Assembly (NCBI GenBank): GCA_045128275.1 | Contig: JBGVRH010000074.1 | Location: 62,001-126,000, forward strand | From: CAMEON01 sp045128275 | GTDB lineage: Bacteria > Bacillota > Clostridia > Oscillospirales > CAG-272 | Reading direction: 5' to 3' | DNA length: 64,000 nucleotides | Shown here: in pieces, positions 1 through 10,515 of the stretch | Layout of the letters: every line of letters starts with the position of its first letter | Numbering within the stretch: position 1 is the stretch's first letter | Translations under genes and position numbers: made by a program | The notes under the pieces: model-generated | Database searches by the model: none | What the model was told of the DNA's origin: nothing | Seen by the model: only the letters and a program-made list of their open reading frames with translations

Positions 1-2
1 AC

Positions 3-200
3 GATCTGACCTTCCAGAAGGCCAAGATCAGCGGCTACTCCAAGTACCTGGAGGCCGGTAAGGCTTACGTCACCGCCAACTTCAGCGAGCTGAAGTTCAC
101 CGAGTGCAACGAGTGCGCTTACAAGGAGTTCGAGCTGTTCAAGACCGCCAACACCATCTACTCCCAGTACTTCCTGGACGAGAAGGAGGAGAAGAAGTAA
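3..200 (+). CDS. Partial unknown protein, C-terminal 65 residues
   Basis: The reading frame is open from the window edge and stops at TAA 198-200, so only the C-terminus is visible. The residues are rich in Lys, Glu and aromatic residues, with a CxxC pair (ECNEC) and a very charged tail ending in EKEEKK. I recognise no family. Codon use is GC-rich like the genes that follow. A strong terminator follows 29 bases after the stop, so this is the last gene of its transcript. Confidence 0.6.
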   Translation, partial: DLTFQKAKISGYSKYLEAGKAYVTANFSELKFTECNECAYKEFELFKTANTIYSQYFLDEKEEKK

Positions 201-229
201 TTCTTCCCGCCCATTCCTCATAACCGATC

Positions 230-259
230 ATCCCCCCGCAATCGCGGGGGGATTTTTTT
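230..259 (+). terminator. Rho-independent terminator
   Basis: Ten-base arms (ATCCCCCCGC, 230-239, and its complement, 244-253) close a four-base loop and run into seven T residues. It ends the transcript of the partial gene at the window edge. Confidence 0.92.
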
Positions 260-289
260 GGTTTCGGGAGGGATTTTTTGCAAAATATA

Positions 290-318
290 TAGACAAGGCG
301 GGGGTTTTGTGCTATAAT
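290..318 (+). promoter_or_regulatory. SigA-type promoter of the MBL-gltX-glnS operon
   Basis: A TAGACA -35 box at 290-295 and a perfect TATAAT -10 box at 313-318 are separated by exactly 17 bases. The expected start is near 325, leaving about 50 bases of leader before the TTG start at 375. Confidence 0.8.
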
Positions 319-374
319 AATAGAATGAATAAAGTGGGGGAGTGTGTCCCCGCCACGAAAGGAGGATCCACGCC

Positions 375-995
375 TTGCAGATCATCAACCTGTTCCCCGG
401 CTCCTACGGCTCCAACTGCTACCTCATTGAGGACAGCGGTGAGGCTCTCATCGTAGACCCCTCCGCGGCCGCCTCCGCCATTCTGCGCAAGCTCCGCGAG
501 GACGGCTGTACCCCCGTGGGCATCCTGCTCACTCACGGTCACTTCGACCACATCATGTCGGTGGACACCCTGCGCCAGGCCGAGCCAGGTCTCAAGGTCT
601 ACATCCACGAGGGGGATGCTCCTATGCTGACCGATGCCGACAAGAACGGCTTCTCCTTCTTCTTTCGCCAGGATCGGGTCTGGAACGCCGCCGATATTCT
701 TCTGCGTGACGGAGATGAGATCAAGGTAGGCAATGCCACCTTCACCGTGGTTCACACCCCAGGTCATTCTCCCGGCTCCTCCTGCTTCCTCTGTCAGTCC
801 GAGGGCATCATGCTGACGGGCGACACCCTCTTTGCCGACAACATCGGGCGGTGCGACCTGTGGGGCGGAAGCTACGCCACCATCCGTCAGTCCCTGAAGC
901 GTCTGCGGGACTACGACGGCACCCTGACCATCCTCCCCGGCCACGGCGACAGCAATACCCTGTCCAAGGCTCTGGACAACACCATGTATATTTGA
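375..995 (+). CDS. MBL-fold metal-dependent hydrolase (glyoxalase II-like)
   Basis: Likely a cytoplasmic metallo-beta-lactamase-fold hydrolase acting on a thioester such as S-lactoylglutathione-like substrates; the true substrate is unknown. The metal-binding set is complete: THGHFDH, then the His of HTPGHS, the Asp of TGDTLF and the His of LPGHGD. At 206 residues it matches single-domain YcbL/glyoxalase II-like proteins. I chose the TTG at 375 because a strong AGGAGG sits at 360-365, nine bases upstream; the earlier in-frame GTG at 342 has no ribosome site. It is the first gene of an operon with gltX, 34 bases downstream. Confidence 0.85.
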   Translation: MQIINLFPGSYGSNCYLIEDSGEALIVDPSAAASAILRKLREDGCTPVGILLTHGHFDHIMSVDTLRQAEPGLKVYIHEGDAPMLTDADKNGFSFFFRQDRVWNAADILLRDGDEIKVGNATFTVVHTPGHSPGSSCFLCQSEGIMLTGDTLFADNIGRCDLWGGSYATIRQSLKRLRDYDGTLTILPGHGDSNTLSKALDNTMYI

Positions 996-1029
996 CGAAA
1001 CGATTATTTCCGAAAGGATGACATAACCA

Positions 1030-2715
1030 ATGGATATGAATTATCAAAAGTTAGCCGACCTGCTCTTCCCCCAGGTTACCGAGACCCCCGAGGAGTGCGA
1101 GGCAAGATTCCCCGCCCGCAACCTGCCTGAAGGCGCCAAGGTGACCCGCTTCGCTCCCTCCCCCACGGGATTCGTCCACTTTGGCGGTCTGTTCCCCGTC
1201 ATGGTGGGTGAGCGTCTGGCTCACCAGTCGGGCGGTGTGTTCTACCTCCGTATCGAGGACACCGATGCCAAGCGCGAGGTGCCCGGTGCCGCCGAGGGTC
1301 TCATCACCACTCTGGAGCGCTACGGCATCCACTTCGACGAGGGCGCCATCCTCGGCCCCGACGGCAAGGTGACGGATATCGGTGACTACGGCCCCTACAA
1401 GCAGAGCCTCCGCGCCCACCTCTACCACGTCTTCGCCAAGAAGCTGGTGGCCGAGGGCAAGGCTTACCCCGTGTTCACCACCGAGGAGGAGCTGGATGCC
1501 CTGAAGGCAACCGACAAGAAGGCCGAGATCAAGAACGTGGACTGGGAGGCCGAAGCCGCCGCTCGTAAGGCGGAGATGCTGTCCCACCGTGAGTTCACCA
1601 TGGAGGACGTGGAGGCCAATCTGGCCGCGGGCAATCCTTGGGTGCTTCGCCTCTTGTCCGACGGTGACGGTGAGAAGAAGATCACCTTCCAGGATCTGGT
1701 GCGCGGCAAGCTGGAGATGCCCGTCAACGACGAGGACTTCGTGCTTCTGAAGTCCGACGGTATCCCCACCTACCACTTCGCCCACGCCGTGGACGATCAC
1801 CTCATGGGCACCAACCTCGTCATCCGCGGCGAGGAGTGGCTCCCCTCCCTCCCCAAGCACCTCCAGCTCTTCTACTACCTGGGCTTCAAGGCTCCCAAAT
1901 ACATGCACATCTCCCAGATCATGCGCCTGGACGAGTTTGGGAACAAGAAGAAGCTCTCCAAGCGCGACATGGGCGCGAATCTGGACGATTACGCCAAGAT
2001 GGGCTACTGCGCCGAGGCGGTGGCCGAGTACGTGCTGACTCTGCTGAACTCCAACTTTGAGGAGTGGAGAGCCGCCAACACTACCCTGCCCTACACCGAT
2101 TTCCCCTTCAACATCAAGAAGATGTCGGCCTCGGGCTGTCTCTTTGACTTCCAGAAGCTGAACGACGTGTCCAAGAACGTCCTCTCCCGCATGAGTGCCG
2201 AGGAGGTCTACGCCAAGTATACCGCATGGGCTTCCGAGTACGATGCCGAGATGAACGCTCTGATCACCGCGGATCCCGACTACGCCAAGGCCATCTTCGC
2301 CATCGGCCGCGGCGGCAAGAAGCCCCGCAAGGACTTCACGGTCTGGACCGACGTGCGCCCCTACCTGGACTTCTTCTACGATGACCTGTTCACCATCAAG
2401 GACGCCTTCCCCGAGGGCACCGATATGGCCGACGTGAAGGCCACCATCGCCGCCTTCAAGGCCACCTACGATTCCGCCGACGAGATGACCGTCTGGTTCG
2501 ACAAGGTCAAGGCCATCGCCACCGACCTGGGCTACGCCGCCGACATGAAGGCCTACAAGGCTGATCCCACCGCCTTCAAGGGCAGTGTGGCGGATATCTC
2601 GGGCTTCCTCCGTCTGGCTGTGACGGGCAAGCTCAACGCTCCCGATCTCTACACCGTCATGCAGATGCTGGGCAAGGATCGCGTCTTCGCCCGTCTGGAC
2701 AAGTTTGTCGGTTGA
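1030..2715 (+). CDS. gltX: Glutamyl-tRNA synthetase
   Basis: Class I aminoacyl-tRNA synthetase that charges tRNA-Glu. The HIGH-type signature is RFAPSPTGFVHFGG (residues about 40-53) and the KMSKS-type signature is KLSKRD (about 308-313). At 561 residues it is longer than the usual 480-500, and it carries extra segments around residues 110-190. A GAAAGG ribosome site precedes the ATG. It is directly followed by glnS, so the cell would charge Glu and Gln tRNAs with separate enzymes made from one mRNA. Overall assignment is firm; whether it discriminates against tRNA-Gln cannot be read from sequence. Confidence 0.92.
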   Translation: MDMNYQKLADLLFPQVTETPEECEARFPARNLPEGAKVTRFAPSPTGFVHFGGLFPVMVGERLAHQSGGVFYLRIEDTDAKREVPGAAEGLITTLERYGIHFDEGAILGPDGKVTDIGDYGPYKQSLRAHLYHVFAKKLVAEGKAYPVFTTEEELDALKATDKKAEIKNVDWEAEAAARKAEMLSHREFTMEDVEANLAAGNPWVLRLLSDGDGEKKITFQDLVRGKLEMPVNDEDFVLLKSDGIPTYHFAHAVDDHLMGTNLVIRGEEWLPSLPKHLQLFYYLGFKAPKYMHISQIMRLDEFGNKKKLSKRDMGANLDDYAKMGYCAEAVAEYVLTLLNSNFEEWRAANTTLPYTDFPFNIKKMSASGCLFDFQKLNDVSKNVLSRMSAEEVYAKYTAWASEYDAEMNALITADPDYAKAIFAIGRGGKKPRKDFTVWTDVRPYLDFFYDDLFTIKDAFPEGTDMADVKATIAAFKATYDSADEMTVWFDKVKAIATDLGYAADMKAYKADPTAFKGSVADISGFLRLAVTGKLNAPDLYTVMQMLGKDRVFARLDKFVG

Positions 2716-2759
2716 TCCCCCGCAAAACCATCTTTCAATTCTGAAAGGATAAGAATATT

Positions 2760-4418
<1,659 letters not shown>

Positions 4419-4490
4419 TTTTCCCCGATGATCAGGGCGCGTTACGTGCCCTTACATACAGCATCCCACAACACGGAAAGGAGAATTCCC

Positions 4491-4808
4491 ATGCCCGATC
4501 TGCCCATCCATCTCTTCTGGCTCATCTTCTTTGCTTACATCATCGTGGTTTCCATCTGCTCCATCGTGGTCTGCATCTACGATAAGAAGATCTCCAAGCG
4601 CAACAACGTCAAGCTCCGCATCCCCGAGAAGTCCCTGTTCATCTGGTCGGCGATCGGCGGCTCGGTGGCCATGTATATCACCATGCAGCTCATGCGCCAC
4701 AAGACCAAGCACGTGTCCTTCATGGTGGGTATCCCCGTGATCTTCGTGCTGCAGGTCGCACTCATCGGTGCGCTGGCCTATTTCGGCATCCTGCCTCCCC
4801 TGTTCTGA
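4491..4808 (+). CDS. DUF1294 small membrane protein
   Basis: A 105-residue integral membrane protein with three to four hydrophobic segments. The family pattern is visible: a DKK after the first helix, RIPEKSLF, a glycine-rich second helix and MRHKTKHVSFMVGIP. DUF1294 function is unknown. I start at ATG 4491, preceded by AAGGAG; the longer frame from 4428 has no ribosome site and its extra residues do not fit the family. It is the last gene of the gltX-glnS operon, ahead of the terminator at 4821-4858. Confidence 0.8.
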   Translation: MPDLPIHLFWLIFFAYIIVVSICSIVVCIYDKKISKRNNVKLRIPEKSLFIWSAIGGSVAMYITMQLMRHKTKHVSFMVGIPVIFVLQVALIGALAYFGILPPLF

Positions 4809-4820
4809 CCCAAGTGTAAC

Positions 4821-4858
4821 AAAACGGCTACCGTTCATGTGCGGTAGCCGTTTTCTTT
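4821..4858. terminator. Bidirectional terminator between convergent genes
   Basis: An eight-base stem (CGGCTACC 4825-4832 with 4843-4850), extended by four A residues on one side and T residues on the other, so both strands have a U tract. It serves the plus-strand synthetase operon and the converging gene at 4857-5906. Confidence 0.88.
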
Positions 4859-5906
4859 ATGGGAGAGGGGTCTCCTCCCCGTCGTATACGGGGCGAGAGA
4901 TCTCGGTATCGAGGAGAGCGAGGCGTGCCTTGAGGTCAGCGGTGGGCAGGAGGGTGGGATCGTACAGCCAATCCAGGAGGATGCTCTGCTGGGGCAGCTC
5001 ACCCTCTCCGCGCGGGTGGATGAGCTCAGGGAAAGGGTAGAGATCTAGACCGGCCAATGCAGCGGCACCGACCGGGCGAGTATGAATGTCCCAGATCTGT
5101 GGATCATAGGAGGGGAGGACGGGATAGCGCAGGGTGAGGGTCAGCCCTTCGTGGCTTGTCTCATCGGGTAGCTCCAGGCAACAAACACCGCCGCGGGTGG
5201 CGGATCGGTCGCGGATCTCGGTCAGAAGGCAGAGGAGAACCGCCTCCAGCAGGAGCGGGCGGTAGCAACCGACGCGGGTATGAAGATTGACCGGATGATT
5301 CGGATGCTTGCGGCGAAGGGTAAAGGTGAGGTCACAGCCCACAAAGGCGGCCATGCTCCGCATGCCTTCGCGGAGCTCGGCAAGGGATACGCGACGGTGC
5401 ATATCCACGGGAAACAGGGAAGGCGGCGTGCTTTGAAGAGCCTCGCAAGCCTCCATCAAGGGGCGGTAGGAGGCTTCGTCCTTGGCCGTGACGGCAGAGC
5501 CTGCATCCCGCACACGCGCCGATACCAGCATTCCTGCGGGGTTTCCCATGCGATTGACCAAACGGGCGGCTGAAAGGGGATCGGCATGAATGTGGAGGTA
5601 GAGCCCCAGCCCCGCCGAGAGGGCATAGCGGTTCCACAGGACACCCAGACCCAGCTTGGTCATAACAAGGAGGGGGCGAGTGGCCTCCCGCTTTTCGCTG
5701 ATATAGGCCAAGGCCTCCTCCGAAAGCTCCAGGCAATCGAGGAGATTGTCCCCCACCTGAACCGTGTTGATATCAGGCACACGGGCGGCTACCACACGGC
5801 CGAGATCGCTATCGGTTCTGAAGAGGGCAAAGCTCATGCTGAAGAAGTCGGGGGCCAAAGGGAGGGTCGGATCTGTCCATAGCTTTTGGGTGGCGGAGGG
5901 CTTCAC
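4857..5906 (-). CDS. Unknown 349-residue protein
   Basis: I do not recognise this family. The protein is soluble, with no signal peptide and no clear membrane helix. It has a hydrophobic helix-rich middle (PLLLEAVLLCLLTEI) followed by a beta-rich segment. The order is faintly like the dimerisation and ATP-binding halves of GHKL sensor kinases, but no N-box or glycine-rich loop is visible, so I do not claim it. It is a single gene with its own promoter at 5946-5974 and the shared terminator at its 3' end. Codon use matches its neighbours. Confidence 0.7.
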   Translation of the reverse strand: MKPSATQKLWTDPTLPLAPDFFSMSFALFRTDSDLGRVVAARVPDINTVQVGDNLLDCLELSEEALAYISEKREATRPLLVMTKLGLGVLWNRYALSAGLGLYLHIHADPLSAARLVNRMGNPAGMLVSARVRDAGSAVTAKDEASYRPLMEACEALQSTPPSLFPVDMHRRVSLAELREGMRSMAAFVGCDLTFTLRRKHPNHPVNLHTRVGCYRPLLLEAVLLCLLTEIRDRSATRGGVCCLELPDETSHEGLTLTLRYPVLPSYDPQIWDIHTRPVGAAALAGLDLYPFPELIHPRGEGELPQQSILLDWLYDPTLLPTADLKARLALLDTEISRPVYDGEETPLP

Positions 5907-5945
5907 GGCAGGGTCTCCTTTACGAGGATGTGTTCTTTCTCCATC

Positions 5946-5974
5946 ATTATACCATATGCGACAAGAGTTTTCAA
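5946..5974 (-). promoter_or_regulatory. Promoter of the unknown gene at 4857-5906
   Basis: Read on the minus strand: TTGAAA (5969-5974), 17 bases, TATAAT (5946-5951), about 40 bases upstream of the start codon. Confidence 0.8.
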
Positions 5975-6045
5975 GGGATGAACACGAGTATTCGGAGCGT
6001 GATCCAAATGTTCACAAATTATTTGCAAAATTCGCCCTCATAACC

Positions 6046-6074
6046 TTGACAACCCCGATATCTTGTGCTATAAT
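6046..6074 (+). promoter_or_regulatory. Consensus promoter of the SH3b lipoprotein gene
   Basis: Perfect TTGACA (6046-6051) and TATAAT (6069-6074) with 17-base spacing. The leader to the ATG at 6186 is about 105 bases. Confidence 0.9.
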
Positions 6075-6185
6075 ATAAAGTAACAAAGCATATCTTGTGT
6101 TCGGGCAAGGGATTTTCAGCCATTGGAAATTGTATTTTGCCTGACTCGCATACGTGGAAAATACAAACTACAGGAGGAAAAAACC

Positions 6186-6926
6186 ATGAACAAGAAACTG
6201 CTCACCCTGCTTCTGGCAGGTCTTCTGGTAGCCAGCATGGCTGCTTGCACCCCCAACAAGCCCAACGATGATACCACCGACTCCGGCAACACCCCCGAGG
6301 ATAGCTACATCGTGATCGGCACCGACGAGAACGGTAACGACGTCACCGAGATCCCCAGCCAGGAGCCTGTGACCGATCCCTTCGACCCCAGCGAGTCCGA
6401 TCCCACTTTTGTGGACGTGACCAAGAAGGTCGTGGTCTTCACCTACACCGCCACCGTGCGCTCCAGCACCGTGATTGCCGAGAACAACGGCGTGGGCTGG
6501 CCCTCTGAGGGTAAGATCCTGGATGTCACCGGTGAGAGCGAGAACTGGTACCGCATCACCTACTCCGTGGACGGTGAGGACAAGGAGTGCTACATCGCCA
6601 AGACCGTCGCCGCCGACGCTTCTGCTCTGGATGGCTACACCGACGCGGAGGAAGAGGTAGAGATCATCGTGGACGCTGTGAACGTCCGTTCCTACCCCTC
6701 TACCGCCAGCGAAAAGTCTGTCCGCGGCAGCCTGAAGAAGGGCGCCAAGGTCACCCGCGTGGCCGTCAGCGAGAAGTGGAGCCGCATCCTCTTTGAGGTC
6801 GTTTCCGAGACCGAGACCGACGCCGAGGGTAACGCCAAGGTGGAGATCAAGCAGTACTACGTCAGCAACGACTGCCTGAAGGTTGTGGAGGGTGCTACCG
6901 AGTCCACCACCGAGGCCGCTGAGTAA
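6186..6926 (+). CDS. SH3b-domain lipoprotein
   Basis: A 246-residue surface lipoprotein. The N-terminus is MNKKLLTLLLAGLLVASMAAC, a signal peptide with a lipobox ending in Cys 21. A Thr/Asp/Glu-rich spacer of about 60 residues follows, then two bacterial SH3-like beta-barrels: one around residues 78-140 (TATVRSST..., W near the end) and one around 157-235 (VNVRSYPSTAS...). Such domains usually bind cell-wall peptides; the ligand here is unknown and no enzyme domain is attached. The start at 6186 follows CAGGAGGAAAAAACC. It is monocistronic, between its own promoter and terminator. Confidence 0.85.
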   Translation: MNKKLLTLLLAGLLVASMAACTPNKPNDDTTDSGNTPEDSYIVIGTDENGNDVTEIPSQEPVTDPFDPSESDPTFVDVTKKVVVFTYTATVRSSTVIAENNGVGWPSEGKILDVTGESENWYRITYSVDGEDKECYIAKTVAADASALDGYTDAEEEVEIIVDAVNVRSYPSTASEKSVRGSLKKGAKVTRVAVSEKWSRILFEVVSETETDAEGNAKVEIKQYYVSNDCLKVVEGATESTTEAAE

Positions 6927-6947
6927 GTCTCATTCCATTCAATCAAA

Positions 6948-6984
6948 AACGGTGTCATCCACTTGGGTGACACCGTTCTTTTGT
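6948..6984. terminator. Terminator between convergent genes
   Basis: Ten-base arms AACGGTGTCA (6948-6957) and complement (6968-6977), extended inward by three pairs, then a T-rich tract. Upstream A residues could also let it work for the nitroreductase gene on the other strand. Confidence 0.88.
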
Positions 6985-6996
6985 TTGTATGGCGGT

Positions 6997-7518
6997 TTAT
7001 TCGGCGTAGTAGACCCGTCCCTCCTTGCGGGCGGGAGGCGCGGGAAGCTCGCAGTCGGCATAGCCCAGGACACAGTTACCGATGCCCTCGTAGTCTCCCG
7101 TGAGGCCCAGAGAGGCCAGGAACTCCTTCCAATGGGGCATTTCAAAGGTCTCGGCGGCGCGGTGGATCCAGCAGCTCCCTACACCCAGGGCGTGGGCGGC
7201 CAGCATGAGGTTGCCCATAACCAGGGCACCGTCGTGAATATAGGTTCTTCTTCCCTTCTCGGCCAGCACCACCAGCACCACGGGCGCGCCGTAAAAGGGA
7301 TCACGGTTGGTGCCCATGACGGCGGCGTTGTCGCGGGAGAGGCGGTCGCGGGTTTCCTTGTCGGTGATGGCGATGATGACGGTGTTCTGGGTGTTCATGC
7401 CGCTGGGGGCGTAGAGCCCTGCCTGAATAATGGCGTCGATGGTCTCGCGGGGGAGCATGTCGGGCTTGAAGGCGCGGATGGAACGGCGGGTGAGGATGGT
7501 CTGCATGGTCTCGTTCAT
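6997..7518 (-). CDS. Nitroreductase family protein
   Basis: FMN-dependent NAD(P)H oxidoreductase of the nitroreductase fold, 173 residues. The FMN-binding RRSIRAF near the N-terminus, the APSGMNTQN segment and the C-terminal GIGNCVLGYAD are typical. The physiological substrate (quinone, nitro compound or flavin) cannot be told. The upstream in-frame start would overlap the promoter; the chosen ATG has GGGAGG upstream on the minus strand. It is monocistronic, with its own promoter at 7544-7572. Confidence 0.88.
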   Translation of the reverse strand: MNETMQTILTRRSIRAFKPDMLPRETIDAIIQAGLYAPSGMNTQNTVIIAITDKETRDRLSRDNAAVMGTNRDPFYGAPVVLVVLAEKGRRTYIHDGALVMGNLMLAAHALGVGSCWIHRAAETFEMPHWKEFLASLGLTGDYEGIGNCVLGYADCELPAPPARKEGRVYYAE

Positions 7519-7543
7519 GGGGGTGTACCTCCCTTTTTTCTTT

Positions 7544-7572
7544 ATTATACCAAAGGATTCCGGTTCTGTCAA
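7544..7572 (-). promoter_or_regulatory. Consensus promoter of the nitroreductase gene
   Basis: On the minus strand: TTGACA (7567-7572), 17 bases, TATAAT (7544-7549). It places the transcription start just upstream of the ribosome site and excludes the longer reading frame. Confidence 0.9.
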
Positions 7573-7750
7573 GCACAAGTTATTTGGCAAGCGTGCAAGA
7601 ATTTTCGTCCACAGGGTATAATCCTTGTCGTTTTTTCAAATAATACCCATACGAGGCAGAATCCTGCCCGCAGTCATGCACTCTTCGGCGGTGGAATCCC
7701 TTGCCGCCATTCGCATACAGTACAGAAACATCAGAAAGGACTCCGTTACC

Positions 7751-8305
7751 ATGAAAGCTACCGGAATCGTAAGACGCATCGACGACCTCGGCCGTGTCGT
7801 CATCCCCAAGGAGATCCGCCGCACCATGCGCATCCGCGAGGGGGATCCCCTGGAAATTTATACCGACCGCGAGGGAGAGGTCATCTTCAAGAAGTATTCC
7901 CCCATTGGCGAGCTGGCCTCCTTCGCGGGGCAGTACGCCGAGACCCTCCACAAGACCTGTGGTCTGGCCGTTGCCATCTGCGACCGCGACTCGGTCATTG
8001 CCTGCGCGGGGATCTCCAAGCGGGAGTACCAGGAAAAATCCCTCTCCGAGGCCGTGGAACACATGATGGAGAAGCGTACCTTCTATGCCAACAACGGGGA
8101 CACCGAGCCCAGGAGCATCATCCGCGACGGCGGGGCCCACACGGTCAGCTGCGCCATGCCCATCATCAGCGAGGGGGACGTGGTAGGCTGTGTGGTCTCC
8201 GCCAAGCCCCTTGAGGGGGATGGTACTGACCGCCTGGCCTTTGATATTGAGGCCAAGCTCATCCAGACAGCCGCAGGCTTCTTGGGCCGCCAGCTGGAGA
8301 CCTGA
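7751..8305 (+). CDS. spoVT: Stage V sporulation transcription factor SpoVT
   Basis: AbrB-superfamily regulator of forespore gene expression. Residues 1-50 form the swapped-hairpin DNA-binding domain (MKATGIVRRIDDLGRVVIPKEIRR); residues 55-184 form a GAF-like C-terminal domain. The length of 184 residues equals that of SpoVT rather than AbrB. I start at ATG 7751, preceded by GAAAGGA. No good vegetative promoter is visible immediately upstream; a CATACAGTA at 7714-7722 with GGAATC upstream vaguely resembles a SigG site but its spacing is short. Its presence implies an endospore-forming lineage. Confidence 0.92.
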   Translation: MKATGIVRRIDDLGRVVIPKEIRRTMRIREGDPLEIYTDREGEVIFKKYSPIGELASFAGQYAETLHKTCGLAVAICDRDSVIACAGISKREYQEKSLSEAVEHMMEKRTFYANNGDTEPRSIIRDGGAHTVSCAMPIISEGDVVGCVVSAKPLEGDGTDRLAFDIEAKLIQTAAGFLGRQLET

Positions 8306-8324
8306 CCCAAGGGGAGCCATAGAA

Positions 8325-8366
8325 AAAGGTGCCACCCGATTGCTCGGATGGCACCTTTATTGGTTT
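8325..8366. terminator. Bidirectional terminator of spoVT and the transporter operon
   Basis: Arms AAAGGTGCCA (8325-8334) and complement (8349-8358), plus four inner pairs beyond one mismatch. T residues flank both ends, so it can end spoVT and the long minus-strand operon. Confidence 0.88.
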
Positions 8367-8393
8367 CGGAGTTTCCTCCGAGGGGATTGCGAA

Positions 8394-9494
8394 TTACTCG
8401 GCGGTCAGACCGGAGCGCTCGATACCCTGAACCAGGAAGTTCTGGCCGAAGCAGTACAGGATGACCAGGGGAGCAATGATACACAGACCGCAGGTGTTGC
8501 GGATCGCCGCGTAGTACATGTTCTGACCTGCGTAGTCTGTCTTCAGGGACGTGGGGACCTCCACGATGTCGGGCATCAGGGTGATCTTGGACGTGGTGAA
8601 GAACAGCTCGGTGTAGAAGTCGTCCATCCACTGCCAGCAGAAGGAGAACATGAAGACGGTGACCATCATGGGGATCGACAGGGGAAGGATGATGGTGAAG
8701 AAGGTGTGGAACACGCCCGAACCGTCGATGTAGGCCGACTCCTCCAGAGCATCCGGCACGCCGGTGAAGAACTGGCGCAGCAGGAAGATGTACAGACCGT
8801 TCTTGAACGCCAGACCGGTTGCCGACAGGATCGCCAGAGGCCAGTAGGTGTTGGTCAGAGGCAGAGCGAAGTCGTCCAGCTTGAAGATCTGGATGCCTGC
8901 CAGAACCTCGTTGAAGCCGTCGGGCATGAAGCCGATGCTGGCTCCGCCGCTGAGGAAGGACAGGATGCCCAGAACGTCAAAGTAACGGAAGTGCATGAAC
9001 ATGGAGAGCTGCAGGGTCTGGTGAGGCACGATCATGGTCAGGATGACCAGCAGCATGATGATGCTGTTACCCTTGAAGCGGAACTTAGCAAGACCGTAAC
9101 CGATCAGGCAGCAGACGAAGGTCTGGAGCAGACCGCAGAGCAGGGAGATCAGCAGGGTGTTGGCGAATGCCTCCCAGTAATCCAGCTCGAACAGGACAGC
9201 CTTGTAAATATCCAGGGTAAAGTTCTTGGGGATCAGACGGACCGTCACGTCCACGAAGTCCTCGGGAGACATGAAGGAACCGGCGATCTTGGAGATGAAG
9301 GGGAACAGGACCACGTAGGAGATACCCACGAGCAGGACCATACGGAAGATGATCCAGGCGACCTGCTGGAAGAAGTAGAGGTTCAGGAATTTAGCCTTCA
9401 GTCTCTCCTTCAGAGGGGTACGCTCGAACTCAACGCGGATCTTATTCTTGGACTCTTTCGTGATCTTGGGTGTATTTTGCATATTCGTATCCAT
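8394..9494 (-). CDS. CUT1 sugar ABC transporter permease, MalG-like (pair 2)
   Basis: Integral membrane permease of 366 residues with six predicted helices. The coupling (EAA) motif is EESAYIDGSGVFHTFFTIIL followed by LPLSIPM, the site that docks the ATPase. The cytoplasmic N-terminal tail is unusually long (about 45 charged residues). It is the last gene of the seven-gene operon, 12 bases after its MalF-like partner. No ATPase gene is present in the operon, so a shared MsmX-type ATPase is inferred. The substrate is unknown. Confidence 0.9.
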   Translation of the reverse strand: MDTNMQNTPKITKESKNKIRVEFERTPLKERLKAKFLNLYFFQQVAWIIFRMVLLVGISYVVLFPFISKIAGSFMSPEDFVDVTVRLIPKNFTLDIYKAVLFELDYWEAFANTLLISLLCGLLQTFVCCLIGYGLAKFRFKGNSIIMLLVILTMIVPHQTLQLSMFMHFRYFDVLGILSFLSGGASIGFMPDGFNEVLAGIQIFKLDDFALPLTNTYWPLAILSATGLAFKNGLYIFLLRQFFTGVPDALEESAYIDGSGVFHTFFTIILPLSIPMMVTVFMFSFCWQWMDDFYTELFFTTSKITLMPDIVEVPTSLKTDYAGQNMYYAAIRNTCGLCIIAPLVILYCFGQNFLVQGIERSGLTAE

Positions 9495-9506
9495 TTCTAT
9501 ACCTCC

Positions 9507-10481
9507 TTAATCACGTTTCTGGTAGAAGACGAATGCCGAGAAGATACCGGCGACCGCAGCCAGGATGAGCATAACGATCAGGAAGTACATCCACGCCATG
9601 GCGGAGGAGAGAACCTGACCGTCGGAGCCCTGGTACACCTGGTTGATGTACTTCATGACCGAGTTGGAATCGGTGGTGAAGGAGTCGATGATGGTGTACA
9701 CGGCGTTGACCAGGATCATGGGGCTGATCATGGGGAAGGTGATCTTCCAGAAGGTCTCCCAAGAGGTACAACCGTCGATGCGGCAAGCCTCGTAGATAGC
9801 GGGGGAGATGGACTGAAGACCGGCCAGGAAGATCAGCATCTGAACACCGGAACGGTTCACGATATCATAGATCTCGTTGATCATCTTAACGACGTACTCG
9901 ACCAGCTCTTTACCGATCTTCATGGAGTAGAACAAACGCTCGATATCCATGACGGAAACGATCTCGCTGGCGGCACTTTTCTCCGAGCCGTCGATGGAAT
10001 CGCTACCCTCCATCATGGTACCCAGAATGTTCTGGCCCTCGATGGACTCCATGATACCCGTGGAAAGAATGACGGGGATGAAGAAGATCGCGCGGAAGAC
10101 AGCACGGCCGGCCATCTTCTGGTTCAGAAGAACGGCCATGAACAGGGAGAAGATCAGGATTGCGGGGACGTCGAAGGCCAGCTCCTTCAGACCCTGAATC
10201 AGGGTCTGAACAAAGAGCGGGTCCTCAAACAGGGCGTCACTGTAGTTCTCGAGGCCTACGAACTCCAGGGTGTAACCACCACCGGTTACGATATGGAGGC
10301 TATGGAAGCTCATGAAGATGGAGTTCCAGATGATAGGCAGGTAAACGAGAAGGAAACCAATGACGAAGGGCAGAACGAATACCCAGCCGGCGCGAGCCTT
10401 CTTCTTGTCCAAGGAAGCCACCTTGCGCTTCTTGGCCTTAGGCGCGCTGACCGTCTGTTGAAGCTTCGCTTCGTTGGTCAT
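9507..10481 (-). CDS. CUT1 sugar ABC transporter permease, MalF-like (pair 2)
   Basis: Permease of 324 residues with a Lys-rich cytoplasmic tail and six helices. The EAA motif reads AIYEACRIDGCTSWETFWKI. A stretch of about 60 polar residues between helices (IEGQNILGTMM to MKIGKELVEYV) is longer than in ordinary MalF-like subunits. The neighbouring MalG-like gene is 12 bases downstream and the DUF5696-like giant is 34 bases upstream. This is the second permease pair in the same operon, and only one binding protein is encoded with them. Confidence 0.9.
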   Translation of the reverse strand: MTNEAKLQQTVSAPKAKKRKVASLDKKKARAGWVFVLPFVIGFLLVYLPIIWNSIFMSFHSLHIVTGGGYTLEFVGLENYSDALFEDPLFVQTLIQGLKELAFDVPAILIFSLFMAVLLNQKMAGRAVFRAIFFIPVILSTGIMESIEGQNILGTMMEGSDSIDGSEKSAASEIVSVMDIERLFYSMKIGKELVEYVVKMINEIYDIVNRSGVQMLIFLAGLQSISPAIYEACRIDGCTSWETFWKITFPMISPMILVNAVYTIIDSFTTDSNSVMKYINQVYQGSDGQVLSSAMAWMYFLIVMLILAAVAGIFSAFVFYQKRD

Positions 10482-10515
10482 AGTAATGTTACCTCTCTTT
10501 CTTTCTTAGTCCGCA

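Noticed and set aside
7699..7722. SigG promoter for spoVT
   Set aside because: CATACAGTA with an upstream GGAATC has a 15-base spacer, shorter than usual for SigG, and the -35 match is weak; not reported as a feature.
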